From positions 186,001 through 250,000 of the forward strand of contig JBNJFY010000005.1 in the NCBI GenBank assembly GCA_051747265.1: DNA of 64,000 bases, in the 5' to 3' direction. Positions 36,803 through 45,882 of the stretch are shown piece after piece. The translations under genes were made by a program, and so were the position numbers. The notes below the pieces were generated by a model that was not told the DNA's origin, did no database searches, and was given only the letters and a program-made list of their open reading frames with translations. The number at the start of each line of letters is the position of its first letter. Positions within the stretch are counted from its first letter, which is position 1. This stretch comes from JBNJFY01 sp051747265 (GTDB lineage: Bacteria > Bacteroidota > Rhodothermia > Balneolales > Balneolaceae).

Positions 36803-38080
36803 ATGAATACCAAGGAAACAATCTCGCACAAGATCGTCATTATCGGAGGCGGTACAGCCGGCATAACGGTTGCGGCTCGGCTACTTAACCATGATTCCAA
36901 ATTGGACGTGGCAATTATCGAGCCCTCTGACAAACATTACTATCAACCAGCCTTTACGCTGGTTGGAGCCGGTACTTATGATATGCAAAGTACCATACGA
37001 GAAGAGAAACAATATATTCCCGATCGAGCAACGTGGATCAAAGACCGAGCAACTGCTATAGATCCGGATGAACAGACTGTTTCCCTGGGTAACGGTGATA
37101 CGGTTAAATATGAGTATTTAGTTGTAGCACCGGGAATCCAGTTAAACTGGGATGCCATGCCTGGATTAGAAGATGCCATTGGTAAAAATGGAGTAACCAG
37201 TAATTACGATCCACGATATGCGGAATACACTTGGGAGTTACTACGCAATTTCCAAGGTGGCAATGCGGTCTTTACCCAACCGGGTACCCCTATTAAATGT
37301 GGTGGCGCGCCTCAAAAAATTATGTATTTGGCCGAGGACTATTTCCGTAAACAGGGTATCCGAGACAAATCTAATGTATTGTTTGCCACACCGGGCACGG
37401 TAATTTTTGGAGTCGAAGAATTTGCCAATGTGCTAAATGGTATCATTGCAGATCGAGACATCATTATCAAGCTTTACCATGAGCCCATTGAGTTACGTCC
37501 GGATAAAAAAGAGATCGTTTTTAAAATTACCGCCGAAAAAGAAAACTGGGATTCCATCAGCGTAAATGATGAATCGGGACAGTCTGGTGAGGTTATAACG
37601 GATGCGACCTCTGTGATACCATACGACATGCTCCACGTGGTTCCCCCACAGAGTGCTCCTGATTTTATCCGCAATGGTCCTCTGGTTCACCAGGAAGGCG
37701 ATCATAAAGGCTGGGTGAATGTGGATATCCATACGCTTCAGCATAATGAGTATCCTAATGTTTTCTCTTTGGGTGATTCAGCAGCCCTGCCTACGGCCAA
37801 AACTGGAGCAGCTGTGCGGAAACAGGCGCCCGTTGTTGTAGAAAACCTACTCAGTGTGATGAATAATCAAGAAGCCACCAATGATTCCTATACGGGCTAC
37901 TCATCTTGCCCATTAGTTACCCAATACGGCAAAATGTTGTTGGCCGAATTTGATTATGACAATAACCCTATGCCCTCTGTTCCGGTAAATACCTTCAAGG
38001 AACGAAGAGACATGTGGTACCTTAAGAAGTATGTCCTTCCATTTATGTATTGGCACTTTATGCTGAAAGGCAGAGCCTAA
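36803..38080 (+). CDS. sqr: Sulfide:quinone oxidoreductase-like FAD enzyme
   Basis: From ATG 36803 (GGAGG with a 5-base gap) the protein is 425 residues. It has an N-terminal FAD-binding motif VIIGGGTAGITVAARL, a KHYYQPAFTLVGAG segment and the GDSAALPTAKTGAAVRKQAPV region. Redox cysteines typical of SQR occur in IKCGGAPQK and SSCPLVT. It should oxidise sulfide to zero-valent sulfur and reduce the quinone pool at the membrane. An upstream in-frame ATG (36791) overlaps the Shine-Dalgarno. A strong terminator follows. Confidence 0.9.
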   Translation: MNTKETISHKIVIIGGGTAGITVAARLLNHDSKLDVAIIEPSDKHYYQPAFTLVGAGTYDMQSTIREEKQYIPDRATWIKDRATAIDPDEQTVSLGNGDTVKYEYLVVAPGIQLNWDAMPGLEDAIGKNGVTSNYDPRYAEYTWELLRNFQGGNAVFTQPGTPIKCGGAPQKIMYLAEDYFRKQGIRDKSNVLFATPGTVIFGVEEFANVLNGIIADRDIIIKLYHEPIELRPDKKEIVFKITAEKENWDSISVNDESGQSGEVITDATSVIPYDMLHVVPPQSAPDFIRNGPLVHQEGDHKGWVNVDIHTLQHNEYPNVFSLGDSAALPTAKTGAAVRKQAPVVVENLLSVMNNQEATNDSYTGYSSCPLVTQYGKMLLAEFDYDNNPMPSVPVNTFKERRDMWYLKKYVLPFMYWHFMLKGRA

Positions 38081-38103
38081 TACCAAAGGCTTATTTCAAA
38101 TCT

Positions 38104-38137
38104 AAAGCGACAGTCCACAAGGGCTGTCGCTTTTTTT
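38104..38137 (+). terminator. Intrinsic terminator after sqr
   Basis: AAAGCGACAG and CTGTCGCTTT form a 10 bp stem with a 10 nt loop, followed by a run of seven T's, just after the sqr stop. Classic rho-independent form on the + strand. Confidence 0.93.
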
Positions 38138-38190
38138 ATTGATTGAGTTCTATTGCATAATCCAAGTTTAGCTCGTTTATTTATCGCGAT

Positions 38191-39081
38191 ATGATCTCAT
38201 TAATAAACAGTACTATGTCTTCAAGAGCCATTCTCCTCTCCTTGTTTACCGCTTTATTATTGAATGCTTGTCAGAGCGTTCAACAGTCGAGTGATAAGGA
38301 CACACCTTTGGACTATACCAATCACGAAACGCTACAAGCAACATTGTGGATTCAACATGCGGCTGAATATGACGCATTAACTCGCCAGGCGTATCGGTCA
38401 GCTCAACAATGGTTGGATCCCGCTCTTCAAGATTCTAGTTGGACTGCCGCTATCGAGCAAAAAACAGATTACCAAGATTTGCCACCAGCCATTATACTGG
38501 ATGTTGATGAGACCGTCTTGGATAATAGTCCCTTTCAGGCACGCATGATTCAACAGAATTCCGGTTACGATCCAAAGGCATGGACAGATTGGGTACTAGA
38601 ATCACAGGCCGATGCAATTGAAGGGGCCGTGGCCTTGACCCAAGCTGCAGCCAGTAAGGGCATTCAGGTTTTTTATGTTACCAATCGCGATGCCCAAACG
38701 GAACAAGCCACTCGCCAAAATCTAATTGATGAAGGTTTTCCAGTTGATCAACAAACGGACGTGGTGTTGTTAAAAGATGAACAACCGGAATGGACATCTG
38801 ACAAAACAACCCGCCGGTCTCATATTGCCCGGAATTATCGAATTATTATGCTTTTTGGCGATGATCTGAATGATTTTGTTTCTGCCAAGAACATTACTGA
38901 GCGTCGCCGGAACGCTTTCGTTCAACAGTACGAAAGCAAATGGGGGCAAGCCTGGTTTGTGCTTCCTAACCCTATATATGGCTCTTGGGAAGGTGCTATG
39001 TTTGATGGGCAACGTCCATCTACTCGCCCACAATCGCTCCAGCGTAAAAATCAGTTATTGGATGATGGTGATAACCGCTAA
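38191..39081 (+). CDS. HAD acid phosphatase, lipoprotein e(P4) family
   Basis: This 296-residue protein has a lipoprotein signal (ALLLNAC) and the class B/C acid phosphatase motif ILDVDETVLDN (DxDET). Further on are FYVTNRD and FGDDLNDF, motifs of the HAD phosphohydrolases. Enzymes of the e(P4) group dephosphorylate NMN, nucleotides or other esters in the periplasm for salvage. A second ATG at 38215 may be the true start, since the signal peptide is compact from there. No Shine-Dalgarno. Confidence 0.9.
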   Translation: MISLINSTMSSRAILLSLFTALLLNACQSVQQSSDKDTPLDYTNHETLQATLWIQHAAEYDALTRQAYRSAQQWLDPALQDSSWTAAIEQKTDYQDLPPAIILDVDETVLDNSPFQARMIQQNSGYDPKAWTDWVLESQADAIEGAVALTQAAASKGIQVFYVTNRDAQTEQATRQNLIDEGFPVDQQTDVVLLKDEQPEWTSDKTTRRSHIARNYRIIMLFGDDLNDFVSAKNITERRRNAFVQQYESKWGQAWFVLPNPIYGSWEGAMFDGQRPSTRPQSLQRKNQLLDDGDNR

Positions 39082-39095
39082 ATAAGATTTCACAC

Positions 39096-39428
39096 TTAAT
39101 TAGCTAGCCATCTATCCTGAATTACAGACGGATCACTGAATCTCTGAATCAGATTGTCTTTTTTATTGCTACGCCCTATTTCAGATACAAAACTTAACGC
39201 AAAGGCCGCCTGTTTAAAACGATCTGCCTCTTCCCCATTCCAGACAATGCGGTGCAGATAAGCCATCATATGAGTCTGTGTTAAGGGTACACTTTGCTGG
39301 TGCCCCTGCTTCTCCAACCATTGAATATATCGCTTCAACCAATATAAGATGATTTGTTCTATACGATAATCAATCTGTTCCCGACGTATAGCAAGTCGTG
39401 TTTGCTGAACTAAGATATGTGGTCGCAT
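39096..39428 (-). CDS. Stand-alone integrase-type SAM-like DNA-binding domain (tentative)
   Basis: This 110-residue protein resembles the N-terminal core-binding SAM-like domain of tyrosine recombinases. It has an IEQIILYWLKRYIQWLEKQ helix, then TQTHMMAYLHRIV and FKQAAFALSFVSE, as in the segment where integron-type integrases have YxxWxxRFxxF and NQALNALLFLY. No catalytic Arg/His/Tyr domain follows on either strand. It could be a free-standing gene or the remains of an integrase. It converges on the acid phosphatase gene. Confidence 0.5.
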   Translation of the reverse strand: MRPHILVQQTRLAIRREQIDYRIEQIILYWLKRYIQWLEKQGHQQSVPLTQTHMMAYLHRIVWNGEEADRFKQAAFALSFVSEIGRSNKKDNLIQRFSDPSVIQDRWLAN

Positions 39429-39577
39429 AATCTATCCTTTTTTATAGCATAGATCCTTGAGCGACCCAATCCTTACAAAATTTTCAAAATTCAATCTTGT
39501 TTTGAAGCTTAATGAGAAGTAAAGGTATCTGATTTTGGGTATTGATGAGTGAATATAGGGCGTTTGTACGGGTATAG

Positions 39578-39727
39578 TATGGCTTAGCATTCAATGGATA
39601 TGAAAGGGTACGCGAAGTCTTCCGTAATATTACGACCGATTTTGATTTAACGATGGGACTCAGCGGATTACAAGATCTGAGTCAAATAAACTCTTCACTT
39701 TTACGTAGGTTATATCAACAAGCATAA
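39578..39727 (+). pseudogene. C-terminal relic of lactate 2-monooxygenase-like FMN enzyme
   Basis: After an in-frame TAG at 39575-39577 there are 49 open codons ending at TAA 39727. They read YGLAFNGYERVREVF, then RNITTDFDLTMGLSGLQDL. This matches the conserved end of FMN-dependent alpha-hydroxy-acid dehydrogenases, especially lactate 2-monooxygenase (YGLA...GxxGVREVLRN...DFDLTMGLSG). Even the codons before the stop (FVRV) resemble the degraded IGRPY segment. No start codon or catalytic domain remains. This is a comparison from memory, not a search. Confidence 0.6.
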
Positions 39728-39732
39728 AGTGA

Positions 39733-40110
39733 ATGATACATCCGATGACCGATAAAAAAGAATACGCGTTAGAGGTAGAACAGTACATCAGCGAAGCGGA
39801 ACAACCCTATCAAGAGTGGATGCGTGATTTGCGTGTGTTGATGCATGAGGCGGAGTCAGAAATTAAAGAGCGGTTGGGACGTGGTATTCCTGTGTTTTCT
39901 TACCACGATTATGATATCTGCTACATGGCGTACAATTCACAACAAATCACCTTGGGATTTTACCGGGGTAATGAGCTTCATGACCCCTTTAACGTACTGG
40001 ATGGTACCGGGGAACAACTGCGATTCTTGCACATTACGAAAGAATCCGATATTCGAAGCAAGCGTATCACGTCTTGGATCCGACATCTAACCGAATCCAC
40101 CACCGTATGA
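39733..40110 (+). CDS. DUF1801 family protein
   Basis: This 125-residue protein matches DUF1801: VEQYISEAEQPYQEWMRDLR, a GIPVFSYHDYDICYMAY segment, TLGFYRGNEL and the C-terminal LRFLHITKESDI. The family is small and its function unknown. ATG 39733 and 39745 are both possible starts. Its TGA overlaps the ATG of the next gene (ATGA, 40107-40110), so the two are likely translationally coupled. Confidence 0.85.
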   Translation: MIHPMTDKKEYALEVEQYISEAEQPYQEWMRDLRVLMHEAESEIKERLGRGIPVFSYHDYDICYMAYNSQQITLGFYRGNELHDPFNVLDGTGEQLRFLHITKESDIRSKRITSWIRHLTESTTV

Positions 40111-40913
40111 GAAAAGCACTCGTATATTGCATTGGGGTAATATCAATCTGGGGAATGGCCTATTATCAGGCCGTCGCGCAAGATGTAACTACTGAATCTC
40201 TCTCCTACACCTATAAGCAGGAACAGCGCGTGTGGCCCCCTAAGACAATGAGTGAAGATGCGAAAATCGCAATTACCCTATCTTACCCCGTTCTAAAAAA
40301 CGATGCTCAAGTAACTGGGCTGGACTCCCTTGATTCGTATATAGAACGTCGGCTTTTTGCTCCCCTATTCCAATCGGAACCCATTCAGTCTATAAATCAA
40401 TTGGAAGATCAGATGGTGCAAGAGTACACCGAATTACTCTCCCAATATCCAGACTACAATTTCAAATGGGAGTTAGATCGCAACATTAAAATCATATTCA
40501 ACAAGTCTTCCCTAGTCAGCCTGCGATATTCCGAATTTACTTATACGGGCGGTGCCCACCCCAATAGTTGGGAATTATACACCACTTTCAATTATAGGAC
40601 AGGCCAAGAGCTGGTCGTTAAAGATTATATTAAAACAGATAGTTTAGCAGCTCTACGGAAAATAGCCGAAGCACGCTTTCGATCACTTAAAGGCATTCCT
40701 GAATCAGCATCTCTAAAATCATACGGATATTGGTTTACCAACAATAAGTTCACTTTATCCGAAAATGTTGCTCTGGGCCCCAAAGGTATCATTTTCTATT
40801 ACAACAATTATGAAATTGCCCCCTATGCCATGGGGGCTACCCGACTTATAATACCTTATAAAGTGTGTAAATCATTACTCAAACAAGAGTACAACACGAT
40901 AATCTCTTCTTAA
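40107..40913 (+). CDS. Exported DUF3298-type protein (RsiV/PdaC-like)
   Basis: From ATG 40107 the protein is 268 residues, with a signal peptide ending near AVAQD. The C-terminal half matches DUF3298: FTYTGGAHPNSWELYTTFN, an ELVVKDYI segment, and IIFYYNNYEIAPYAMGATRLIIPY. Relatives include the extracytoplasmic part of RsiV and the PdaC deacetylase accessory region, but no deacetylase domain is present. It is probably periplasmic. It overlaps DUF1801 by 4 bp. Confidence 0.78.
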   Translation: MRKALVYCIGVISIWGMAYYQAVAQDVTTESLSYTYKQEQRVWPPKTMSEDAKIAITLSYPVLKNDAQVTGLDSLDSYIERRLFAPLFQSEPIQSINQLEDQMVQEYTELLSQYPDYNFKWELDRNIKIIFNKSSLVSLRYSEFTYTGGAHPNSWELYTTFNYRTGQELVVKDYIKTDSLAALRKIAEARFRSLKGIPESASLKSYGYWFTNNKFTLSENVALGPKGIIFYYNNYEIAPYAMGATRLIIPYKVCKSLLKQEYNTIISS

Positions 40914-41229
40914 TAGGCTCTAAAGAGTAAACGAAAATCCACTTCTGGTATCTTATTTGCAATGAAGAACTAACTACCTACCTAGTAAACGCAATATTCG
41001 ATTGCTATCATAGGACGGAGTGCTAATTTCGCTCTAAGCGTCAATAGAAAATTGCCGAATAATTAATAGAGTTTGCAATTCGTGTACTTGGGTCGATTGC
41101 GGATAACGTAAACCAGGAGCTAAATCAAACCTATCGAGATTATGCGTTTATTCCTACCTTAGGGCTCTATGTTGGTATCATGGATAGACTCGCAGGGTCT
41201 ATTTTGTTTATAGAACAATTAATGATGGC
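40914..41229. other. Intergenic region with possible decayed gene end
   Basis: The first half shows no coding character. The second half holds the stop-free stretch listed at 41063-41233. Confidence 0.4.
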
Positions 41230-41233
41230 ATGA
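41063..41233 (+). pseudogene. Start-less ORF remnant overlapping DUF4260 gene
   Basis: There are 56 open codons after TAA 41060-41062, containing SIADNVNQELNQTYRDY and GLYVGIMDRLAGSILF, and ending in a TGA that overlaps the next ATG (ATGA). There is no ATG, GTG or TTG start in this frame. The ATGA overlap suggests it was the 3' end of a real upstream gene. I do not recognise the family. Confidence 0.35.
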
Positions 41234-41592
41234 AAAACCTACTGAAATTAGAAGAGTTAGGGCTAGGTATCGGGGGGATTCTACTACTAGCTCAAACGAA
41301 CATACCTTGGTATCTGATCCTGATTTTTTTACTAATGCCAGACATCAGCTTAATTGGGTATATAGCAAATCCCAAATGGGGAGCTTGGATCTATAATATC
41401 GTACACAATCGTCTTATTGGTTTAGTGAGTATTGCATTTGGTTGGTACCTAGACGAGCAAATATTGTTGATCATGGGATTGGTGCTGTTAACCCATGTCT
41501 CTTTGGATCGAATGTTGGGAATTGGATTAAAATACACTGATGATTTTAAGCATACCCATCTAGGTTGTATGGGACAGAGTTCATCTAATTAA
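41230..41592 (+). CDS. DUF4260 family membrane protein
   Basis: This 120-residue protein matches DUF4260, with KLEELGLGIGGILLL, LLMPDISLIGYIANPKWGAWIYNIVHN, and the C-terminal HVSLDRMLGIGLKY followed by FKHTHLG. It has about four TM segments. Family function is unknown. It starts at ATG 41230 within the ATGA overlap with the remnant upstream. Confidence 0.87.
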   Translation: MKNLLKLEELGLGIGGILLLAQTNIPWYLILIFLLMPDISLIGYIANPKWGAWIYNIVHNRLIGLVSIAFGWYLDEQILLIMGLVLLTHVSLDRMLGIGLKYTDDFKHTHLGCMGQSSSN

Positions 41593-41616
41593 TTAAATAC
41601 TGGATAGTTATTGACC

Positions 41617-42477
41617 ATGGAATTATCTCATAAAAAATGGGTGGGCGCCCATGTAAGTGCCGCGGGTGGCGTTGAAAATACTATTCCCAATGCCGTGGAT
41701 ATCAAAGCGGAGGCCTTTGCCTTATTTACAAAAAACCAACGTAGGTGGACCGCCAAGCCGCTAAGTGATAACAATATCATCCGTTTTAAGGAGCGCTGTA
41801 AACAGGAAGGTTTTACATCGGAACGCATTTTGCCACACGCCAGCTACCTGATCAATTTGGGAAATCCCACATCAGAAGGTCTAGAGAAATCCCGCAATGC
41901 CCTGTTGGATGAAATGCAGCGCTGCGAAAAATTGGGAATCACCATGCTCAATGTTCACCCAGGCGCCCATTTGGATAGTATCAGTGAAGACCAATGCCTG
42001 GAACGGATTGCGTCATCCATCGATTGGGCCATTGAGCAGACCGATTTTGTGGAAGTGGTACTGGAAAATACCGCCGGTCAAGGAACATCCGTCGGCTATA
42101 AGTTTGAACATCTGGAAGCCATTATACAACTGGCCAACCATCCGGAACGGGTCGGGTATTGCATTGATACTTGTCATGCCTACGCCGCAGGTTATGACCT
42201 ACGCACCAAGGAAGCTTACACAAACACGATGGATGAATTGGCTAATACTGTGGGCTTAGAGAAACTTAAAGGCTTACATTTGAATGATTCCAAAAAAGAA
42301 TTAGGCAGTCGTGTGGATCGTCATGATTGTATAGGAGAAGGGGAAATCGGCTGGGACGCCTTTGGCTTTATCATGAATGATGAGCGCCTCAATGAAATGC
42401 CCCTTATTTTAGAAACCCCCAACAAAGAGCACTGGGCAGAAGAAATATCCTCATTGTATGAACTAGTTGAACAGTAA
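41617..42477 (+). CDS. nfo: Endonuclease IV (AP endonuclease)
   Basis: From ATG 41617 the protein is 286 residues, close to E. coli Nfo (285). It begins WVGAHVSAAGGVENT and has FALFTKNQRRW, ILPHASYLINLGNP, NVHPGAH, LENTAGQG, GYCIDTCHAYAAGYD, LHLNDSKKELGSRVDRH and LILETPN. These carry the His/Glu/Asp zinc ligands of the family. It cuts DNA at abasic sites in base excision repair. The in-frame TTG two codons upstream is less likely as the start. Confidence 0.96.
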   Translation: MELSHKKWVGAHVSAAGGVENTIPNAVDIKAEAFALFTKNQRRWTAKPLSDNNIIRFKERCKQEGFTSERILPHASYLINLGNPTSEGLEKSRNALLDEMQRCEKLGITMLNVHPGAHLDSISEDQCLERIASSIDWAIEQTDFVEVVLENTAGQGTSVGYKFEHLEAIIQLANHPERVGYCIDTCHAYAAGYDLRTKEAYTNTMDELANTVGLEKLKGLHLNDSKKELGSRVDRHDCIGEGEIGWDAFGFIMNDERLNEMPLILETPNKEHWAEEISSLYELVEQ

Positions 42478-42484
42478 CCGACTG

Positions 42485-45370
42485 TTAAAAAGGCGGATCC
42501 GATGGAGAACGGTTCTCTTCCTCTGAGTCTTCATCTTCAACCGAATCATCTTCTCCTGTATCTTCGGTAAAGATGTCGATCTGATCCCGTTCCTGTTCTT
42601 CTTCCTCCATGCTATCTGGGTCTCCCTGATCGGTGTCCACATTGGCTTGATCCTCTTGATCTTGCTCTACTTTTAATCTATCCGACCCAACAGGCTCACG
42701 GGGATCATCGCTCAGTTCCTTATCCATTTCTGAACCCGCGTTGGAAAGCCAGTTTTTGATTTCATTCTGTAATTCATCGCCCAACTGGGGATTGTCCATA
42801 CTGTTGTTTTCTTCCTTGTCATCCCCCTCTTCTGCATCAGTCTCAGCATTCAGCAACTCCTCTTCTTCCTCATCCACTTCGGAAATTTCTTCGAAGGTAT
42901 CAATGGGTTCAGCGGAACGGGGTTGGGTTTCACCTATTTTACCTCCCTCGCTCTCACTTCGTTCATTTAACATGTCATCATCCGAGTCGGCATGAGATAG
43001 GTCTTCGGGATCTGTTTCAAATTCAATTTCACTTTCCCCCTCATTGCTCTCCATTTCTCCCTGTATAGCTTCCTCGCCCGTTTGATTTTCGACGTTACGG
43101 TCTCCCTCAGTACCCTGTTCCGAATCATCTACAGTAGTAAACAGATCGGGACCAGACGTAGGCTCAGAAAGTTCATACTCAGCCTTTTCCATCAAAATGG
43201 TGGCGGTAACTCCCTCCTCATTTGCGGTCCATTCAATAGTCCCTTCGCAACGCTCTACTTTGTGCTCCGCAGCGGCCAAACACAATCGTTGAATAACTTT
43301 CTTCAAATCATTCCAGTAGTCAGCTCGGTCGTGCTCTATCGCGTCAATATTTTGAAGAGCTTTGAGCGGATGAATCAGATGAGTAAGGTCTTCTTGCTCC
43401 CAATTCAAATCGGGGGCCGCTACCTTTACGGCAATCTGCTTGGGTCCATCACCGTGGGTAGGACCTTGTTCAACAGATAAGATTAACCCTTGAGCTTCCT
43501 CTTCATTATCCTGTGTATCATCCATCATCAACGCCTGAATCAATAATCGAATAGCATCCGATAGTTGATTGGGGTTGGTGTTCACCATAGCCTGCAGGTC
43601 GAAATGATAGTTTAAGGAAGAATCCAGCCCATCGCTCAATCGATCCAACATGGAACGAGTATCTTCGAACCAAGTGCGCAAATCCACCGCATACGTATCG
43701 ATATGACTCATAGAATCAGATACACTGCGGTCAGAAGTGGCCCACTCGGAAATGGCCAACAATAATAATTCGACCTGGGTCACCGGTTTGAGCCAATCTG
43801 CCTGCTGTGTTCGTCGCCCCCTGGATTGCTTAATTTCAGCGTCTTCCAACTGTTTTTGGATAGGTTCATACCAGTGCGGCAAAATTTCGCTAAGCAACTT
43901 CATCCATTGGTGGTGATTATTTTGGATCTCCTCCAAATCATCTTCGGCTCTTCGGAGGCGCCGCTGTCGTTCTTCCAATTGCTCATCAAAAGATGACTTT
44001 TCAGCTCGAATTTTTTTGAGAGATTCCCGCAACTGATTATTCATTTGATCCAGTTGACTGATCAGCCGATTTTTATCCTGAGTCAATTGCTTATGTTTGC
44101 GACCGTCCTCAAATCGGATCCAGTATAAATAGCCACTTCCGATGATCCCCGCCAAAGCAAGCCACAACCAAATGCTAGATACCCCACTACTACTCTCGGA
44201 GGCTTGCTTATCTTCCATTTGGTCAGCTTGGTTTGCTTGGCTGACCGCGGAACTGGGTGGCGTTATACCCGATTGGGTTTTGGAAAGCACCAGTGCCAAT
44301 CTATCTATGGCTGTGTCTCGACCAGTTTGTTGGTACAGATCTTCAGCTAGATCAGCATGTTCTGATGCTGTTTTAAATGCATTAAACTGCTGATAGAGCG
44401 CAATCAACGCCGCCTCTACCTGAGCGTTCAGCTCCAAATATCCCTTGCGTTCTACCAGTGCTTTGGCTTCGCGCAGATGATTGATCGAGGTTTCATAATT
44501 ATTGAGTTGCGTAAATAACTGACCCAAGCGGAGTCGGGCTATACTTTCCAAATAGGTGGTGCGTACGCCATTCGCAGCGTTTAAAGCCCGCCGATAACTG
44601 GTACTCGCCGAGGTATTTTGTCCATTCAACCGGTGTAAATCTCCTTGCATTAACTGAGCTATGATACTCGCGTACACATCATTTACCTGATCTGCTAGCT
44701 GAATGGTTTGTTCTAGCAAAGCTTCCGCGTCCTCAAATTGTTCGGACATGATATAAGCTTGCGCTATGGATAAGTTTGCCCAAATTTCTTCTCCCTGAGC
44801 GTCATGTTCTCTAAATGTATCTTTGGCCAGCTTTAGCTGTTGGAGCCCCTCCTGTTGCCGTTCAGTCATGGTCAAAAGAAGTCCCCATTGCTTGAGCCAG
44901 CGCGCGTACGCGAGAGGTTGAGAATCTTGATTAATTCCCATTATCGCTTGTTGCAAAAATTGTTCGGATTGATAATAGGCGCCTAATTGAAAGGCTAATC
45001 GACCCGCCTCGAGGAGTGCGGATGCCGCGGTATCGGTTTGAAATAATTCCACACGATCTAATCGACTGGCCGCTTTTTCAAAATTACCGAAGACCGCTTG
45101 TATTCGGGAGAGGGCCAAATTCTTCTTCTCGGTTGATAGATTGGATAGTGGTCCATTTAATAGATTCTGAGCATCTACCGGATTTACCGTTGCCAAATAA
45201 GTGGCCCAAGCCATTTGATCGTCCGGATCATCATTCTCAGCATAGGATGACCACTTCACTATGGTAGGGTATCTCCCCATCTCCCCTTCAGATGGAGTTT
45301 GTCCCCATACTGGTGCCAGGAAACTAAACCACAGAATTGCAATCAACCCGCTACTAAATAATCTGATCAT
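42485..45370 (-). CDS. TPR - TM - coiled-coil protein with kinase-like remnant and acidic tail
   Basis: This 961-residue protein has a signal peptide, TPR-like repeats (~30-350), one TM (399-418), a basic coiled coil (~425-500), a helical region, and a part around 590-750 (NPNQLSDAIRLLIQAL, then LILSVEQGP) that recalls a histidine-kinase dimer/ATPase domain. It lacks a clear phospho-His and G boxes. The last ~200 residues are extremely Glu/Asp-rich. It resembles TPR-type sensor kinases of Bacteroidota that have lost catalysis, perhaps becoming scaffolds. The N-terminal half faces the periplasm. Confidence 0.6.
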   Translation of the reverse strand: MIRLFSSGLIAILWFSFLAPVWGQTPSEGEMGRYPTIVKWSSYAENDDPDDQMAWATYLATVNPVDAQNLLNGPLSNLSTEKKNLALSRIQAVFGNFEKAASRLDRVELFQTDTAASALLEAGRLAFQLGAYYQSEQFLQQAIMGINQDSQPLAYARWLKQWGLLLTMTERQQEGLQQLKLAKDTFREHDAQGEEIWANLSIAQAYIMSEQFEDAEALLEQTIQLADQVNDVYASIIAQLMQGDLHRLNGQNTSASTSYRRALNAANGVRTTYLESIARLRLGQLFTQLNNYETSINHLREAKALVERKGYLELNAQVEAALIALYQQFNAFKTASEHADLAEDLYQQTGRDTAIDRLALVLSKTQSGITPPSSAVSQANQADQMEDKQASESSSGVSSIWLWLALAGIIGSGYLYWIRFEDGRKHKQLTQDKNRLISQLDQMNNQLRESLKKIRAEKSSFDEQLEERQRRLRRAEDDLEEIQNNHHQWMKLLSEILPHWYEPIQKQLEDAEIKQSRGRRTQQADWLKPVTQVELLLLAISEWATSDRSVSDSMSHIDTYAVDLRTWFEDTRSMLDRLSDGLDSSLNYHFDLQAMVNTNPNQLSDAIRLLIQALMMDDTQDNEEEAQGLILSVEQGPTHGDGPKQIAVKVAAPDLNWEQEDLTHLIHPLKALQNIDAIEHDRADYWNDLKKVIQRLCLAAAEHKVERCEGTIEWTANEEGVTATILMEKAEYELSEPTSGPDLFTTVDDSEQGTEGDRNVENQTGEEAIQGEMESNEGESEIEFETDPEDLSHADSDDDMLNERSESEGGKIGETQPRSAEPIDTFEEISEVDEEEEELLNAETDAEEGDDKEENNSMDNPQLGDELQNEIKNWLSNAGSEMDKELSDDPREPVGSDRLKVEQDQEDQANVDTDQGDPDSMEEEEQERDQIDIFTEDTGEDDSVEDEDSEEENRSPSDPPF

Positions 45371-45528
45371 AGTTCAATACATCATTAATTATATATGCCC
45401 CGTTTTAATATAGATTAATTATTGACTTTTTCGAGCGGCAAAGTCCAAAGATTTGCGTCAATGATTGTACCGCAAACAATCCTCGCTATACTATAGGGCA
45501 AAGTGAGTTCTTGTAAATAAATGAGGTT

Positions 45529-45882
45529 TTATAACGATGATTCATCCAGTAATTCCAGCACCTTTTCGGGGGGACGTCCTAAAATGGCTTTATCGTTCTT
45601 GATCACTATGGGCCGTTCAATCAATTTCGGATGATCTACCATCGCATGTAACCAAGCCTCATCATCCATGTTCTGCCCCTTATATTGTTCCTTATATATT
45701 TTTTCTTTTTTACGGACCAGTTGGTGGGGACGAATACCTAATTTTTGCACCACTGCTCTCAATTCATCAACAGTAGGCGGCTCTTTTTGATATTTAATAA
45801 TTTCCGGTTCAATTCCCTGTTCCTCTAAAAGAGCCAACGCTTTACGACTTTTTGAACATCGCGGGTAGTGGTAAATCTTCAT
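45529..45882 (-). CDS. ArsC/Spx-family reductase-like protein
   Basis: This 117-residue thioredoxin-fold protein has the N-terminal active site YHYPRCSKSRKAL (Cys9), a PTVDELRAVVQKLG helix and the C-terminal RPIVIKNDKAILGRPPEKVLELL with the conserved cis-Pro region (ERPIV). The pattern matches arsenate reductases of the ArsC type, in which Cys reduces arsenate with glutathione/glutaredoxin. Spx-like and YffB-like homologues share the fold. No other ars gene is next to it, so arsenate as substrate is plausible but unproven. Confidence 0.85.
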   Translation of the reverse strand: MKIYHYPRCSKSRKALALLEEQGIEPEIIKYQKEPPTVDELRAVVQKLGIRPHQLVRKKEKIYKEQYKGQNMDDEAWLHAMVDHPKLIERPIVIKNDKAILGRPPEKVLELLDESSL

